Positions 24,931-33,404 of a DNA stretch of 64,000 nucleotides are shown here, piece by piece. The stretch lies in NCBI RefSeq assembly GCF_003390335.1, contig NZ_QUOU01000001.1, positions 2,790,001 to 2,854,000 of the forward strand, read 5' to 3'. The notes beneath the pieces were generated by a model. The model saw nothing but the letters and a program-made list of their open reading frames with translations. It searched no databases and was not told where the DNA came from. Each line of letters starts with the position of its first letter. Position 1 is the first letter of the stretch. Both the position numbers and the translations under genes were made by a program. Source of the stretch: Thalassotalea euphylliae. GTDB lineage: Bacteria; Pseudomonadota; Gammaproteobacteria; Enterobacterales; Alteromonadaceae.

Positions 24931-26766
24931 TCAACTGAGTTTCGGGTTTTTGGGGTAAAATTTGTCTGGCAACTGGCTAATGTGTTCGAAAAAACGCGTG
25001 TCTTTATAAGGTAGCTTCATAAAGCCAGATATGCCCAAACCATTAATGCTTGGTAACAATTTTAGTATGTTATTAAGATGTTGCTTAAATTCTGCGTGTT
25101 TTTCGTGGTTCAACAGCATGAGATAACTATGAATTTTCAGGTGGGTTGGCAGTACTTCAAAAATAATACAACCAGTGTGGTGAATAAGGTTTAATTTAGC
25201 GAGCTCAGCCATGATTTCATCCGGTAGGTGCAGATACTCATCAGGGTCTTTACCATCTTCAAAATAGGAATGTAGCTTAGTGACGTCATCCAGCTCTGGC
25301 ACATCACTAATGTCAAATGGAATCGCAGTACTGGTATCAGCAACAAACGGCAGCTGCTCAGACTCTCGCTCAACGTGTAACGTTGTGCGCGCATTAAACA
25401 AGCAACTTTTAAACATACCAATGCGAAAAATGCCCTGCGCTAAATTAATCATATTGTTAACGGCACTTTGAAAGGACTTCTTGAGCGCCGGATCAAACAA
25501 GGTTAAATTGGAATCAATATATACCCCCTCTTTTTGCCAACGCACTGCAAGCCCGCCGACCACAGGGAAACTGCCTAGCCGGCTAACTGCCGCAATAAAT
25601 GCCTTTTCATTGTCGCCCATACCGCTGAGGTAATTTTTATAATACTTTTCAAGTTGAGCATCATCTATCCCCATTAACGCATCATCATCGCTTTGCGCTC
25701 TTAAAAACGACTTGCGAGAGCCGTAGACCACAGTATCAATAAGCTCTGAACTCGTTCTTACCCAAACCGGGATCAGTGGCTCGATTGCAAGGTGAGTAGG
25801 GTTTTCAGCCAGGACTAAATTTCGGAAAAAGCGCAATTGGTTAATAAAATAGTCGCCAGCTTTTTGTCTCAGCTGAGCGTCATCACTGAGCATACCATCA
25901 AGTACTTGCGCTAGCGGCTTAGGCAAGCCTAAGCTCGTGGTTGGAATAATTTGTTTGCCATACCGACTCGATTGACCCGATGCCAAGGCGTATAGGGTTG
26001 CCGCGGCCCCTTGTTCATCAAAACGCGGGCTTGATAAACCGCCATTGAGTTGTTCAGGGCCAATAAAGTAGATGTCACCTAGCCTAGCATTGGTATGCTG
26101 TAAATCACCGCTCATTAAATCCATGACATTGGTGGCCGTGCTTTGCCCGATTGCATCTACTTGCGCGTATACCGCAGATCCCCAATCAACTAATTGTAAT
26201 TTGCCTGTTGCTTCGTCGAACACTAAATTTGAAGGCTTTATATCACCGTGGACGATTGGCCTGATTTGACCCTGTTGGCTATTGTTGCGTATATGCCTGA
26301 GCAATTCAATCAACTGTATGGCAAAGTCCACTATTTGCTCAGCGGGTAATGGGCCGTGTTTTAAGGAATACTGCTCTAAATCAATCCCCGGTGCACGCGC
26401 CATCTGCACCACTGATTGACGCTTTATCTTGCGATATTCAATAATTTTGGGAACCTGCGGATGATCGATTTGACGCTGCATATGCGCTTCTTCCTCAAAC
26501 CTGTCTTGCACATGTTGAGGTAACGTCAGCCGAGAAAACTTGAAGACACAATCTTCATCTACCGAATGGCTTACTTTATCTTTACCAGCAAAAACAAAAC
26601 CATATGCACCTTTACCAATCAGCTGGATATCACTGTAGCCCAGTAATTCTAGCTGTTGTTGGCAAAGTTCCACCCATGTTTTTAACTTGGTCGCATCTTT
26701 GTGACTAAGTAAATAAATAGATTGTTCTTCGGCAATGTAGAAATGTTGTAATTTCTTTTCTGTCAC
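24931..26766 (-). CDS. Eukaryotic-like protein kinase with a large unknown C-terminal domain
   Basis: The N-terminal part (about 45-310) is a Hanks-type kinase: glycine loop GKGAYGF (51-57), candidate ATP lysine K76 in VFKFSR, catalytic segment HGDIKPSN (173-180) with D175 and N180, metal motif DWG (194-196) in place of DFG, and GPEQL (236-240) in place of APE. The HGD form, without the usual HRD arginine, suggests activity that does not need activation-loop phosphorylation. About 300 further residues show no membrane segment and no domain I recognise; they could bind the substrate or a signal. There is no phosphatase or FHA gene beside it. The kinase call is firm; its target is unknown. Confidence 0.85.
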   Translation of the reverse strand: MTEKKLQHFYIAEEQSIYLLSHKDATKLKTWVELCQQQLELLGYSDIQLIGKGAYGFVFAGKDKVSHSVDEDCVFKFSRLTLPQHVQDRFEEEAHMQRQIDHPQVPKIIEYRKIKRQSVVQMARAPGIDLEQYSLKHGPLPAEQIVDFAIQLIELLRHIRNNSQQGQIRPIVHGDIKPSNLVFDEATGKLQLVDWGSAVYAQVDAIGQSTATNVMDLMSGDLQHTNARLGDIYFIGPEQLNGGLSSPRFDEQGAAATLYALASGQSSRYGKQIIPTTSLGLPKPLAQVLDGMLSDDAQLRQKAGDYFINQLRFFRNLVLAENPTHLAIEPLIPVWVRTSSELIDTVVYGSRKSFLRAQSDDDALMGIDDAQLEKYYKNYLSGMGDNEKAFIAAVSRLGSFPVVGGLAVRWQKEGVYIDSNLTLFDPALKKSFQSAVNNMINLAQGIFRIGMFKSCLFNARTTLHVERESEQLPFVADTSTAIPFDISDVPELDDVTKLHSYFEDGKDPDEYLHLPDEIMAELAKLNLIHHTGCIIFEVLPTHLKIHSYLMLLNHEKHAEFKQHLNNILKLLPSINGLGISGFMKLPYKDTRFFEHISQLPDKFYPKNPKLS

Positions 26767-27247
26767 AGCAATTTACGATCAATTAGCGTTAAACTCGGAA
26801 GGTCATCATGCCTGTTTTAGCCAACAGTTGCATGTCATAAAAATACACACTAACTGACATCATTTTGTCACAAACTGCAACTAAGATGACAACCGTTGGA
26901 TGAAATGCTTTCCCAACCACAAAGAATAGCGCTTTCTGTCGTGCTCTAATTCTTTTTGGACATATATCTGTGCGCATGCTTCTGTCTTAACTAGTGCGTT
27001 ACCGATGCTTTACGCTTTATCTTGCTGACACGTATTGTTAACAAGGTAAGGCGTTTTTTTGCCCAAACGCAACACAGCATAACGTCACCATTGTGCTTTA
27101 CTAACGTCAACTAACGTCAGGTTCGATTATTAGGAGCAGTTTACGCTCACTCCAAAATAGCTATAGAAGAGAGAAAACCAATGCTTGGCTTCCTCGCTCT
27201 AACTCAATCGTCATACATCTTCTACGACCAAGTTTAAAACACCTAGG
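26767..27247. other. Intergenic region upstream of the kinase gene
   Basis: 480 bp with no convincing gene. The only structure I see is a set of TAACGTCA sites at 27081, 27101 and 27111: ACTAACGTCA occurs twice in direct tandem (27100-27119), and a third copy is 20 bp away, on the same helical face. A 62-codon minus-strand frame (26789-26977) lacks a ribosome site and is probably chance. Confidence 0.6.
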
Positions 27248-28903
27248 TTAGTTCATATTGACCAGCATTTGAGGAGGATCTTCTAGGTAGCGCTTCCACA
27301 AATTCGTAAAGCGAGCAATCGTTCCACCGTCAATCACGCGATGATCACCAGACCAACTGATTTGCATCACTTCTCTGGCTGCTACTTCACCTTGTTCGTT
27401 AAAACGCGGCAGTTTTTGTACTTTGCCCAAGGCGACAATAGCAACTTCTGGTTTATTAATAATTGGCGTTGCAACGGTGCCACCAATGGCACCAATATTT
27501 GAGATTGTAATGGTTCCACCAGATAGCTGCTCAGGTGATACTCGCCCTGCTCGTGCAGCGTCAGTGAGTTGTGTAATATCTGCCGCTAAATCTAGAATTG
27601 ATTTGTTCTGCACTTGTTTTACATTTGGCACCAGTAGCCCTACTTTTGCATCTACCGCCATGCCAATATTGTGATCATCAAAATAGGTGATTTCACTGCA
27701 ATCATCGTTCACTTGGCTATTCATTACAGGAAACTCTGCCAATGCCATCGACATGGCTTTCATAAAAAATGGCATCATAGTGAGCTTAATATCTTGCTTA
27801 GCATATTGCGCTTTAAGTTTTCGGCGCAGTGCAATTAGCTCGGTAAGATCAATTTCTTCACAGTAAGTAAAGTGAGGAATGGTAGCAACAGACGCCACCA
27901 TGGCTTTTGCCATTGCCGCTTTAATCCCGCGAATGGGTTCAGTGCGCTTTCCTGCGCTTAGCGTCAGTTCGTTTGCGGTGGCTTTGTTTTCAGGAGTTTC
28001 TTGTGATGTTGCTTGCTGACTAAATCGAATAACGTCTTCTTTATACACACGCCCTTTTTTGCCAGAGCCAGAGACTTGGTGAATATTAATACCCAGCTCG
28101 CGAGCAACACGTCTCACCGCAGGGCTAGCTAGCGCTTTGTGACCATTGCGAGCAGTCATTTCTTCTCGCGCAGTGCTCGTATCGCCTATATCAGGCGTAC
28201 CGCTAGTGCCAAGCGTAACCTCTGATACTTGACTAGCAGAATTTGATGAAGCCTCTGCATCTGGCACGGCTTTTTGAGTACTGGCGCTCTCGATATTAAC
28301 CGCTGAGTTTATGGTTATCGCAAAAAGGGGGGCATGAACTTTCGCAATATCCCCCTTCTCGTAATAAAGTTTAGCGACAGTACCAGCGCTGATAGCTGGG
28401 ATCTGAACTAACGCTTTGTCTGTCATGACATCGGCGACAGGCTGATCTTCTTCAATCGTATCGCCTTCGGCAACAAGCCATTCGACGATCTCACATTCGA
28501 CAATCCCCTCGCCAATATCGGGCAGAATAAAATCTTGAGTTGTTTCGGCTATCTTTGGTTCAAGTGTTTCGGCAAGCTCTTGTCCAATAGCGCTTTGTTT
28601 AGTCAACTTTTGCTCATCAACTTTTTCAGTAACACTCGACTCCTTGCTGCCAGCCGGAGTCATCGCAACCGGAGTCATTGAAAACAAAGGCGCGTGCACC
28701 TTAGCAATTTCACCTTGCTGGTAATAAAGTTTGTCAACAACCCCCGCGTGCATGGCAGGTATTTGCACGAGTGCTTTATCTGTCATGACATCAGCAATCG
28801 GCTGATCCTCTTCAATTTTGTCGCCTTCTGCCACTAACCATTCAACTAGTTCACACTCGACAATGCCTTCGCCAATATCCGGTAAAATAAAATCTATGCT
28901 CAT
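27248..28903 (-). CDS. bkdB: Branched-chain 2-oxoacid dehydrogenase E2 (dihydrolipoyl acyltransferase) with two lipoyl domains
   Basis: E2 core of the complex that oxidises the 2-oxoacids from valine, leucine and isoleucine to acyl-CoA. The 551 residues contain two nearly identical lipoyl domains (about 2-80 and 122-200) with lipoyl lysines K43 and K163 in VMTDKALVQIPA. A peripheral subunit-binding domain follows (ASPAVRRVARELGI), then the catalytic domain with GDHRVIDGG, giving H521 and D525. It is last in the E1 alpha, E1 beta, E2 operon, 14 bp after E1 beta. The E3 lipoamide dehydrogenase is not in the window and is presumably shared. Two lipoyl domains are more than the single one of many Bkd E2 proteins. 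Confidence 0.93.
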   Translation of the reverse strand: MSIDFILPDIGEGIVECELVEWLVAEGDKIEEDQPIADVMTDKALVQIPAMHAGVVDKLYYQQGEIAKVHAPLFSMTPVAMTPAGSKESSVTEKVDEQKLTKQSAIGQELAETLEPKIAETTQDFILPDIGEGIVECEIVEWLVAEGDTIEEDQPVADVMTDKALVQIPAISAGTVAKLYYEKGDIAKVHAPLFAITINSAVNIESASTQKAVPDAEASSNSASQVSEVTLGTSGTPDIGDTSTAREEMTARNGHKALASPAVRRVARELGINIHQVSGSGKKGRVYKEDVIRFSQQATSQETPENKATANELTLSAGKRTEPIRGIKAAMAKAMVASVATIPHFTYCEEIDLTELIALRRKLKAQYAKQDIKLTMMPFFMKAMSMALAEFPVMNSQVNDDCSEITYFDDHNIGMAVDAKVGLLVPNVKQVQNKSILDLAADITQLTDAARAGRVSPEQLSGGTITISNIGAIGGTVATPIINKPEVAIVALGKVQKLPRFNEQGEVAAREVMQISWSGDHRVIDGGTIARFTNLWKRYLEDPPQMLVNMN

Positions 28904-28917
28904 TTGCTATCCTACCT

Positions 28918-29895
28918 TTAGTAATGCACGCTGCGTTTAATGGCTTCAAAAATTTTTAGATGATCGGCCATATGTTCTTTTTCTAATGACAAGGGGTATG
29001 GTGTATCAACACCACAGACTCGCGCTATTGGCGATTCTAAATGCAAGAAACATTCGTGCTGAATGGTAGCAGCAATTTCGCCAGCAAAACCGCCAGTAAT
29101 AGGCGCTTCGTGGCTGATCAATAAACGGCCTGTTTTCATAACAGATTGCGCAACGGTTTCAACATCCCAAGGTAGGATTGAGCGCAAATCAATGACTTCA
29201 CATGAAAGACCGGCATTAGCAGCGAGCTCGGCCGCTTTTTCAATCACTTCCATCTGTGCCCCCCAGCCTAACAAACTAATATCGTTCCCTTGGTTGATCA
29301 CTTCAGCTTTGCCAATCGGTAATTGATAGTCGTCTTCTGGTACTTCACCGACTGAAGCGCGATAAAGACGCTTGGGTTCAAAGAAGATCACTGGGTTATT
29401 GTCGCGAATCGACGCCAATAGTAAGCCTTTCGCTTGGTATGGATTACGTGGTACAACAATTTTCAAGCCTGGCGTATGGGCAAAATAAGCTTCTGGCGAT
29501 TGGCTGTGATACAAACCACCGGCAATACCACCGCCATACGGCGTGCGAATAGTCATTCGGCCAACATTAAATTCGTTCCCGCTGCGGTAACGAAACTTTG
29601 CCGACTCGTTCACAATTTGATCAAACGCTGGAAAAATATAATCCGCAAATTGTATTTCCGCGATTGGCCGACTGCCCTGCGCTGCTAGCCCATTGGCAAA
29701 ACCGACAATCCCCTGTTCAACTAGTGGCGTGTTAAAACAGCGCTCTTTGCCATATTTTTCCTGCAAACCAGAGGTTGCACGAAAAACGCCGCCAAAGTGG
29801 CCAACGTCCTCACCAAAGCACAAGGTGCTATCATCTTCCGCCATGGCGATATCAAGCGCGTTATTGATCGCCTGCAATAAATTCATTTGCGCCAC
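28918..29895 (-). CDS. bkdA2: Branched-chain 2-oxoacid dehydrogenase E1 subunit beta
   Basis: Beta half of the thiamine-diphosphate decarboxylase that starts branched-chain 2-oxoacid oxidation. The 325 residues show the typical opening LQAINNALDIAMAEDDSTLCFGEDVGHFGGVFRAT, the EIQFADYIFPAFDQIVNE segment and the VIDLRSILPWD block near the C-terminal transketolase fold. The start is two bases past the stop of the alpha gene, so translation is coupled. The neighbouring E2 and the alpha sequence favour the branched-chain enzyme over pyruvate dehydrogenase. Confidence 0.93.
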   Translation of the reverse strand: MAQMNLLQAINNALDIAMAEDDSTLCFGEDVGHFGGVFRATSGLQEKYGKERCFNTPLVEQGIVGFANGLAAQGSRPIAEIQFADYIFPAFDQIVNESAKFRYRSGNEFNVGRMTIRTPYGGGIAGGLYHSQSPEAYFAHTPGLKIVVPRNPYQAKGLLLASIRDNNPVIFFEPKRLYRASVGEVPEDDYQLPIGKAEVINQGNDISLLGWGAQMEVIEKAAELAANAGLSCEVIDLRSILPWDVETVAQSVMKTGRLLISHEAPITGGFAGEIAATIQHECFLHLESPIARVCGVDTPYPLSLEKEHMADHLKIFEAIKRSVHY

Positions 29896-29897
29896 GG

Positions 29898-31094
29898 TTA
29901 AAACCTCCCTGCGGTAAACGGATATGCTTCTGGGTATTTGTTGATGTGTTCTTTTAATTCGGACAACTGTTTTTCAAGGTGCTTAGGCACTTGGTCATAA
30001 ACATCTGTGACTAAGTCCTCAACCGGTGGTTTCGCGACTTTTTCGGCAACTTTTACCGCCGCCAGAATTTCTTCTCGCAAGGATTCAAATAGAGCTTTGT
30101 CTTGCGCTTCATCCCACCACTTTTGGTGAATTAGCCAGGCTTTAAAACGCGCGATGGGATCGTGTGCTTGCCATTTAGCTTCCTCTTCCTTACTTCGATA
30201 GCCCGATGGATCGTCAGAGGTAGAATGCGCGCCGAGACGATAAGACATGGCTTCAATTAACACCGGCGCCTGTTGTTCGAGTGCATAATTGCGCGCAAAT
30301 TGCACCGCTTTCATTACCGCCAACACATCGTTGCCATCAATGCGAATGGTTTTTATGCCATAACCGACACCGCGTGATGCGATGCCATTACCTAGGTACT
30401 GTTCATCTGACGGGGTCGAAATTGCATACCCATTGTTGCGGCAAAAGAAGATGACGGGCGCACGATGCACCGCCGCCATGTTGAGGCCAGCATGGAAGTC
30501 CCCTTCGGAAGCCGCACCTTCGCCAAACATACACATAGTCACGGCATCTTTGCCTTGCAGCTTTTGGCCATAGGCATAACCGGCGGCTTGCGGGATCTGC
30601 GTGCCAAGCGGCGAAGAAATCGTCATGTAATTCAATTTATTAGAGCCGTAATGAATGGGCATTTGCCGACCTTTACCCAAGTCTTTCTCGTTAGAGAACA
30701 TTTGATTCATAAAGTCGGTTAAGGCAAAACCGCGATAAATCAAGCAGCCTTGTTCGCGATACTGCGCCATGATCATATCTTGTGGGGCAAGCGCTGCAGC
30801 GCCGCCAACAGTCGTCGCCTCTTCGCCAAGCGCTGTCATGTAGAAACTGATACGCCCTTGACGCTGGGCAGCGGTCATCCGCTCGTCGAGCACACGGTGA
30901 AAAACAAAAGCGCGGTATACTTTTTCTGCTTTTGCTTGGTCAAGTTCAGGTAACTCGGCATTGGGATACAGTGAGCCGTCTTCTTTTAGTAGCTTTAAAA
31001 TTGGGATGTCGACCGAATGCCCATCAATAAAGCTTGGTGTGTGCACCTCTGCCCCATTTGTATACGCTTCAGGTTTGTTGGTTCTAGCGTTCAT
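29898..31094 (-). CDS. bkdA1: Branched-chain 2-oxoacid dehydrogenase E1 subunit alpha
   Basis: Alpha subunit carrying the thiamine-diphosphate site. I start it at the ATG at 31094 (MNARTNKPEAY), 398 residues, with AGAGAA just upstream; the longer frame begins at a TTG. The diphosphate-binding motif is GEGAASEGDFHAGLNMA...NNGYAIS, and the loop HSTSDDPSGYRS is typical of the branched-chain type. The first 35 residues are an extension beyond the core fold. It is first in the bkd operon. A perfect 12-bp inverted repeat sits 18-51 bp upstream of the start and may control the operon. Confidence 0.93.
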   Translation of the reverse strand: MNARTNKPEAYTNGAEVHTPSFIDGHSVDIPILKLLKEDGSLYPNAELPELDQAKAEKVYRAFVFHRVLDERMTAAQRQGRISFYMTALGEEATTVGGAAALAPQDMIMAQYREQGCLIYRGFALTDFMNQMFSNEKDLGKGRQMPIHYGSNKLNYMTISSPLGTQIPQAAGYAYGQKLQGKDAVTMCMFGEGAASEGDFHAGLNMAAVHRAPVIFFCRNNGYAISTPSDEQYLGNGIASRGVGYGIKTIRIDGNDVLAVMKAVQFARNYALEQQAPVLIEAMSYRLGAHSTSDDPSGYRSKEEEAKWQAHDPIARFKAWLIHQKWWDEAQDKALFESLREEILAAVKVAEKVAKPPVEDLVTDVYDQVPKHLEKQLSELKEHINKYPEAYPFTAGRF

Positions 31095-31111
31095 ATTGTT
31101 CTCTTGATTAG

Positions 31112-31145
31112 GCAAATTATCGCAATAATCCCCGCGATAATTTGC
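31112..31145. promoter_or_regulatory. Perfect inverted repeat in the bkd leader
   Basis: GCAAATTATCGC and GCGATAATTTGC are exact complements separated by ten bases. The repeat ends 18 bp before the bkdA1 start. It can be an operator overlapping the promoter or an mRNA leader hairpin. The rest of the gap up to 31559 shows only a TTTACGTAAA palindrome (near 31440), too far away and too short to assign. Confidence 0.65.
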
Positions 31146-31559
31146 ATGTCACTACTGAGCCGCTTTAATAAGTATAGCGATGGCCTTGCAATATCGACTA
31201 AACCTCAAGTACATGTTGACTTGTCAATGTTTAGTTAGCCTAAGTAAGTCGCTGTCTATTTTTATTAGTCTTGAGTCAACTTACTTACTCACTTCACAAG
31301 GCTTTACCGTTCCCCTTATTACTGTGCACCCATATTATTTTTTTGGGCTGTACCCGAGTTATGGTTGAGTTGCACTCTAGTTGTATTGGGTTGCGTTTGG
31401 GCTTAGTAGTGACGCTTGTTGTAATGACTAAAAATTTACCTTTACGTAAACTTTCATTCAAGCTGGTGACTTTGCAGAAGTAATTTGGAGCGGAATATTT
31501 GAACAGAAATGTTTACACTTGCGTGCCATCAAGCAAACGAGTGGTGACGGTCAAACATG

Positions 31560-31589
31560 AAAAAAAGCCCCATAAATTGGGGCTTTTTC
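31560..31589 (-). terminator. Terminator of astE
   Basis: On the minus strand AAAAAGCCCC-AATTTAT-GGGGCTTTTTTT is a near-perfect GC-rich stem with long T run, 25 bp after the astE stop. The plus-strand copy also ends in TTTTT, so it may act both ways. Confidence 0.85.
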
Positions 31590-31614
31590 TAGAGTACTGG
31601 TAAGTGCTGAAATG

Positions 31615-32688
31615 CTAGTCTAGCGTTGTCGGTTTTACGGTTAACAACGCTCGTTGGTCAAGGGCGACATTGGCATTGGGAAAAATAATTGCCTCCCCTT
31701 TTGTACGCACTTTGTGTTCAACATCACCATCAGTCGCTAAGACATAACCGACAGGAAAGTCGGTAAAGTTCTCAGCATCATCAGCAAAGTGCAAGGTAAA
31801 ACCTTCGGTGTATTTATTGATGGTTTGATCAATTTCGAAAATATCAAATGCGCTTCCATCGTAAGCGGCAAGTGCAAGTGGTTGACCCGACACAAAACGC
31901 GTTAGCGTATCTCTAACTTTGGTAAATTTGGTCATGTCGTTTTCACCAAACGGCATCACTTTACCCAATTCAACCGTAAAGGCGTCAGCACCAAAGTTAT
32001 TCGATGAAAAATAGCTAAAGGTCGTTGTAGGTGAATGGGAAAGCAAAATGGTGGTGACATCACAAGCTTGTAAAAAGCACAGTTGTGATTTTTTCCAAGG
32101 CTTACCATGACGAAATGGATAAACCGCAAACTTGTCGTTCTTTGAGCCACGAATCGCAGTGTGTAAATCGTAGTGGTAACGCTCGCGCTCGCCAGCTGCT
32201 TGAAGGTTATGGGCAGCCAAATCAGTGTAGAAATTGGTTACTGCTTGCTCTAATACCTTGGCGCGATCGCGTTCTTTGTTTTGCACATCACCTTCGCTAT
32301 GCGCACCGGAAAATAGACGATTCAAATTTTCTTCGACAAAGCGCTTGGCGATGTTCATTGATGCCGGATTACCAAACAGAAACATGACGCGCTCTGCCAA
32401 TGGCAACTCTCCTTTAATAAGTTGAGCAATAATATCAGCACAAATCTCAATCGGCGCAGTTTCATTGCCATGCACTGCGCTCGATAAAATAATGTCTTTC
32501 TGGGTTGCTCTGCCCAATGGCTCAAAAGTAATAATTCCGGTATCCAGTACAGACACTAATGACTTAGTATTTGATGCTTGATGCGCTACTTCAAAGCTAA
32601 AAGTCTCTGGTAGTGACCATTCATGTTGGCGTGTTAGCGAGAGAAAATCGCCGGTTTTTTGCAGTAATTGTTGGCTTGTTGTTGGCAT
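31615..32688 (-). CDS. astE: Succinylglutamate desuccinylase AstE
   Basis: Zinc hydrolase of the last step of the arginine succinyltransferase pathway: N-succinylglutamate to succinate and glutamate. The 357 residues show zinc ligands in SAVHGNETAPIE and the later YDLHTAIRGS, with NPASMNIAKRFVEENLNRLFSG, typical of the AstE/aspartoacylase fold. The other ast genes (astA, astB, astC, astD) are not nearby, as is common in Alteromonadales. The gene stands alone with its own terminator. An aspartoacylase-like relative is the alternative, but length and motifs favour AstE. Confidence 0.92.
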   Translation of the reverse strand: MPTTSQQLLQKTGDFLSLTRQHEWSLPETFSFEVAHQASNTKSLVSVLDTGIITFEPLGRATQKDIILSSAVHGNETAPIEICADIIAQLIKGELPLAERVMFLFGNPASMNIAKRFVEENLNRLFSGAHSEGDVQNKERDRAKVLEQAVTNFYTDLAAHNLQAAGERERYHYDLHTAIRGSKNDKFAVYPFRHGKPWKKSQLCFLQACDVTTILLSHSPTTTFSYFSSNNFGADAFTVELGKVMPFGENDMTKFTKVRDTLTRFVSGQPLALAAYDGSAFDIFEIDQTINKYTEGFTLHFADDAENFTDFPVGYVLATDGDVEHKVRTKGEAIIFPNANVALDQRALLTVKPTTLD

Positions 32689-33061
32689 TGTTTTTCGCAG
32701 TTTATGATAGTGTTTTTAGGTAATGATTCTGGATAATGTTTATGCGCTTTGCTTGTGTCGAATTAAGCCTTGATAAACGGGCGTTGAGTGACACGCTCAC
32801 GTTTAGTCTTTTGTATCAATTAATTCTTGGCGTCATTGGCTAACAGCACTCGCTTAAAGCAATCAAGTAAAGGCCAAGTTAACTGGCTTCATCGTATATT
32901 TCGGCACGTATTGTAGGCGATAGCCAATAACGACGAAAGCTGACTGACTAAATGACTCATGTTCGGTAGTAAAGTTTTCGAGCGGAAAAGTTTACGCGGT
33001 ATTTTTAGCGCTATAGTGAATACTGTCAATTAAAGCGCCGTAAGGTATAAACGAAGTAGCG
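32689..33061. other. Intergenic region upstream of astE
   Basis: 373 bp between astE and the gene downstream of pgm. It should hold the astE promoter. I see no gene, no clear terminator and no strong repeat. Confidence 0.5.
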
Positions 33062-33388
33062 TTAATGGCTAAAGAAGTAGCCTTCCATCATCTCTTGCAC
33101 TTGCTCAACATCTAAACTTGTTAATTCAACGCGCGCCTTGCGAAAAATATCACCCGCCTTGTTTCCATATGCCACTTCGACGTGTTCTGGCTCTACATCC
33201 GCCAGTAAGAACACCACTTTCTTATCGAGTGAAGGCGCATCAATAGTGATGGCATCTGCGGCCATCCCCTGCTGGCGCAACGCTTTGTCAATAATACCCA
33301 TTAAAGTATCGACGCGCTGATGTTTCGCCATCAGTGCGTCGTTGGCTTTGGCAATAATTTCTGCAAAGGCTGAAAGCTTGGGCGACAT
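33062..33388 (-). CDS. Small protein of unknown function downstream of pgm
   Basis: I do not recognise this 108-residue protein. It is soluble, with a helical N-terminal half (AFAEIIAKANDALMAKHQRVDTLMGIIDKALRQQG), then strand-like segments (AITIDAPSL, KKVVFLLADVEPEHVEVAYG) and an acidic helix ending MEGYFFSH. There is no signal peptide or cysteine. It starts 16 bp after the pgm stop, so it is probably cotranscribed with pgm. Coding character and the tight spacing make it a real gene. Confidence 0.75.
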   Translation of the reverse strand: MSPKLSAFAEIIAKANDALMAKHQRVDTLMGIIDKALRQQGMAADAITIDAPSLDKKVVFLLADVEPEHVEVAYGNKAGDIFRKARVELTSLDVEQVQEMMEGYFFSH

Positions 33389-33404
33389 TAGATACCTGCC
33401 TTAC

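Noticed and set aside
26789..26977. 62-codon minus-strand frame upstream of the kinase
   Set aside because: No ribosome site and no family resemblance; the region looks like promoter DNA.
31436..31452. TTTACGTAAA palindrome as a LiuR-type site for the bkd operon
   Set aside because: It is about 345 bp upstream, too short, and I cannot confirm the consensus from memory.
31180..31483. Overlapping plus-strand frames of 62-73 codons upstream of bkdA1
   Set aside because: They are hydrophobic frames of AT-rich DNA without ribosome sites or any recognisable protein; probably chance.
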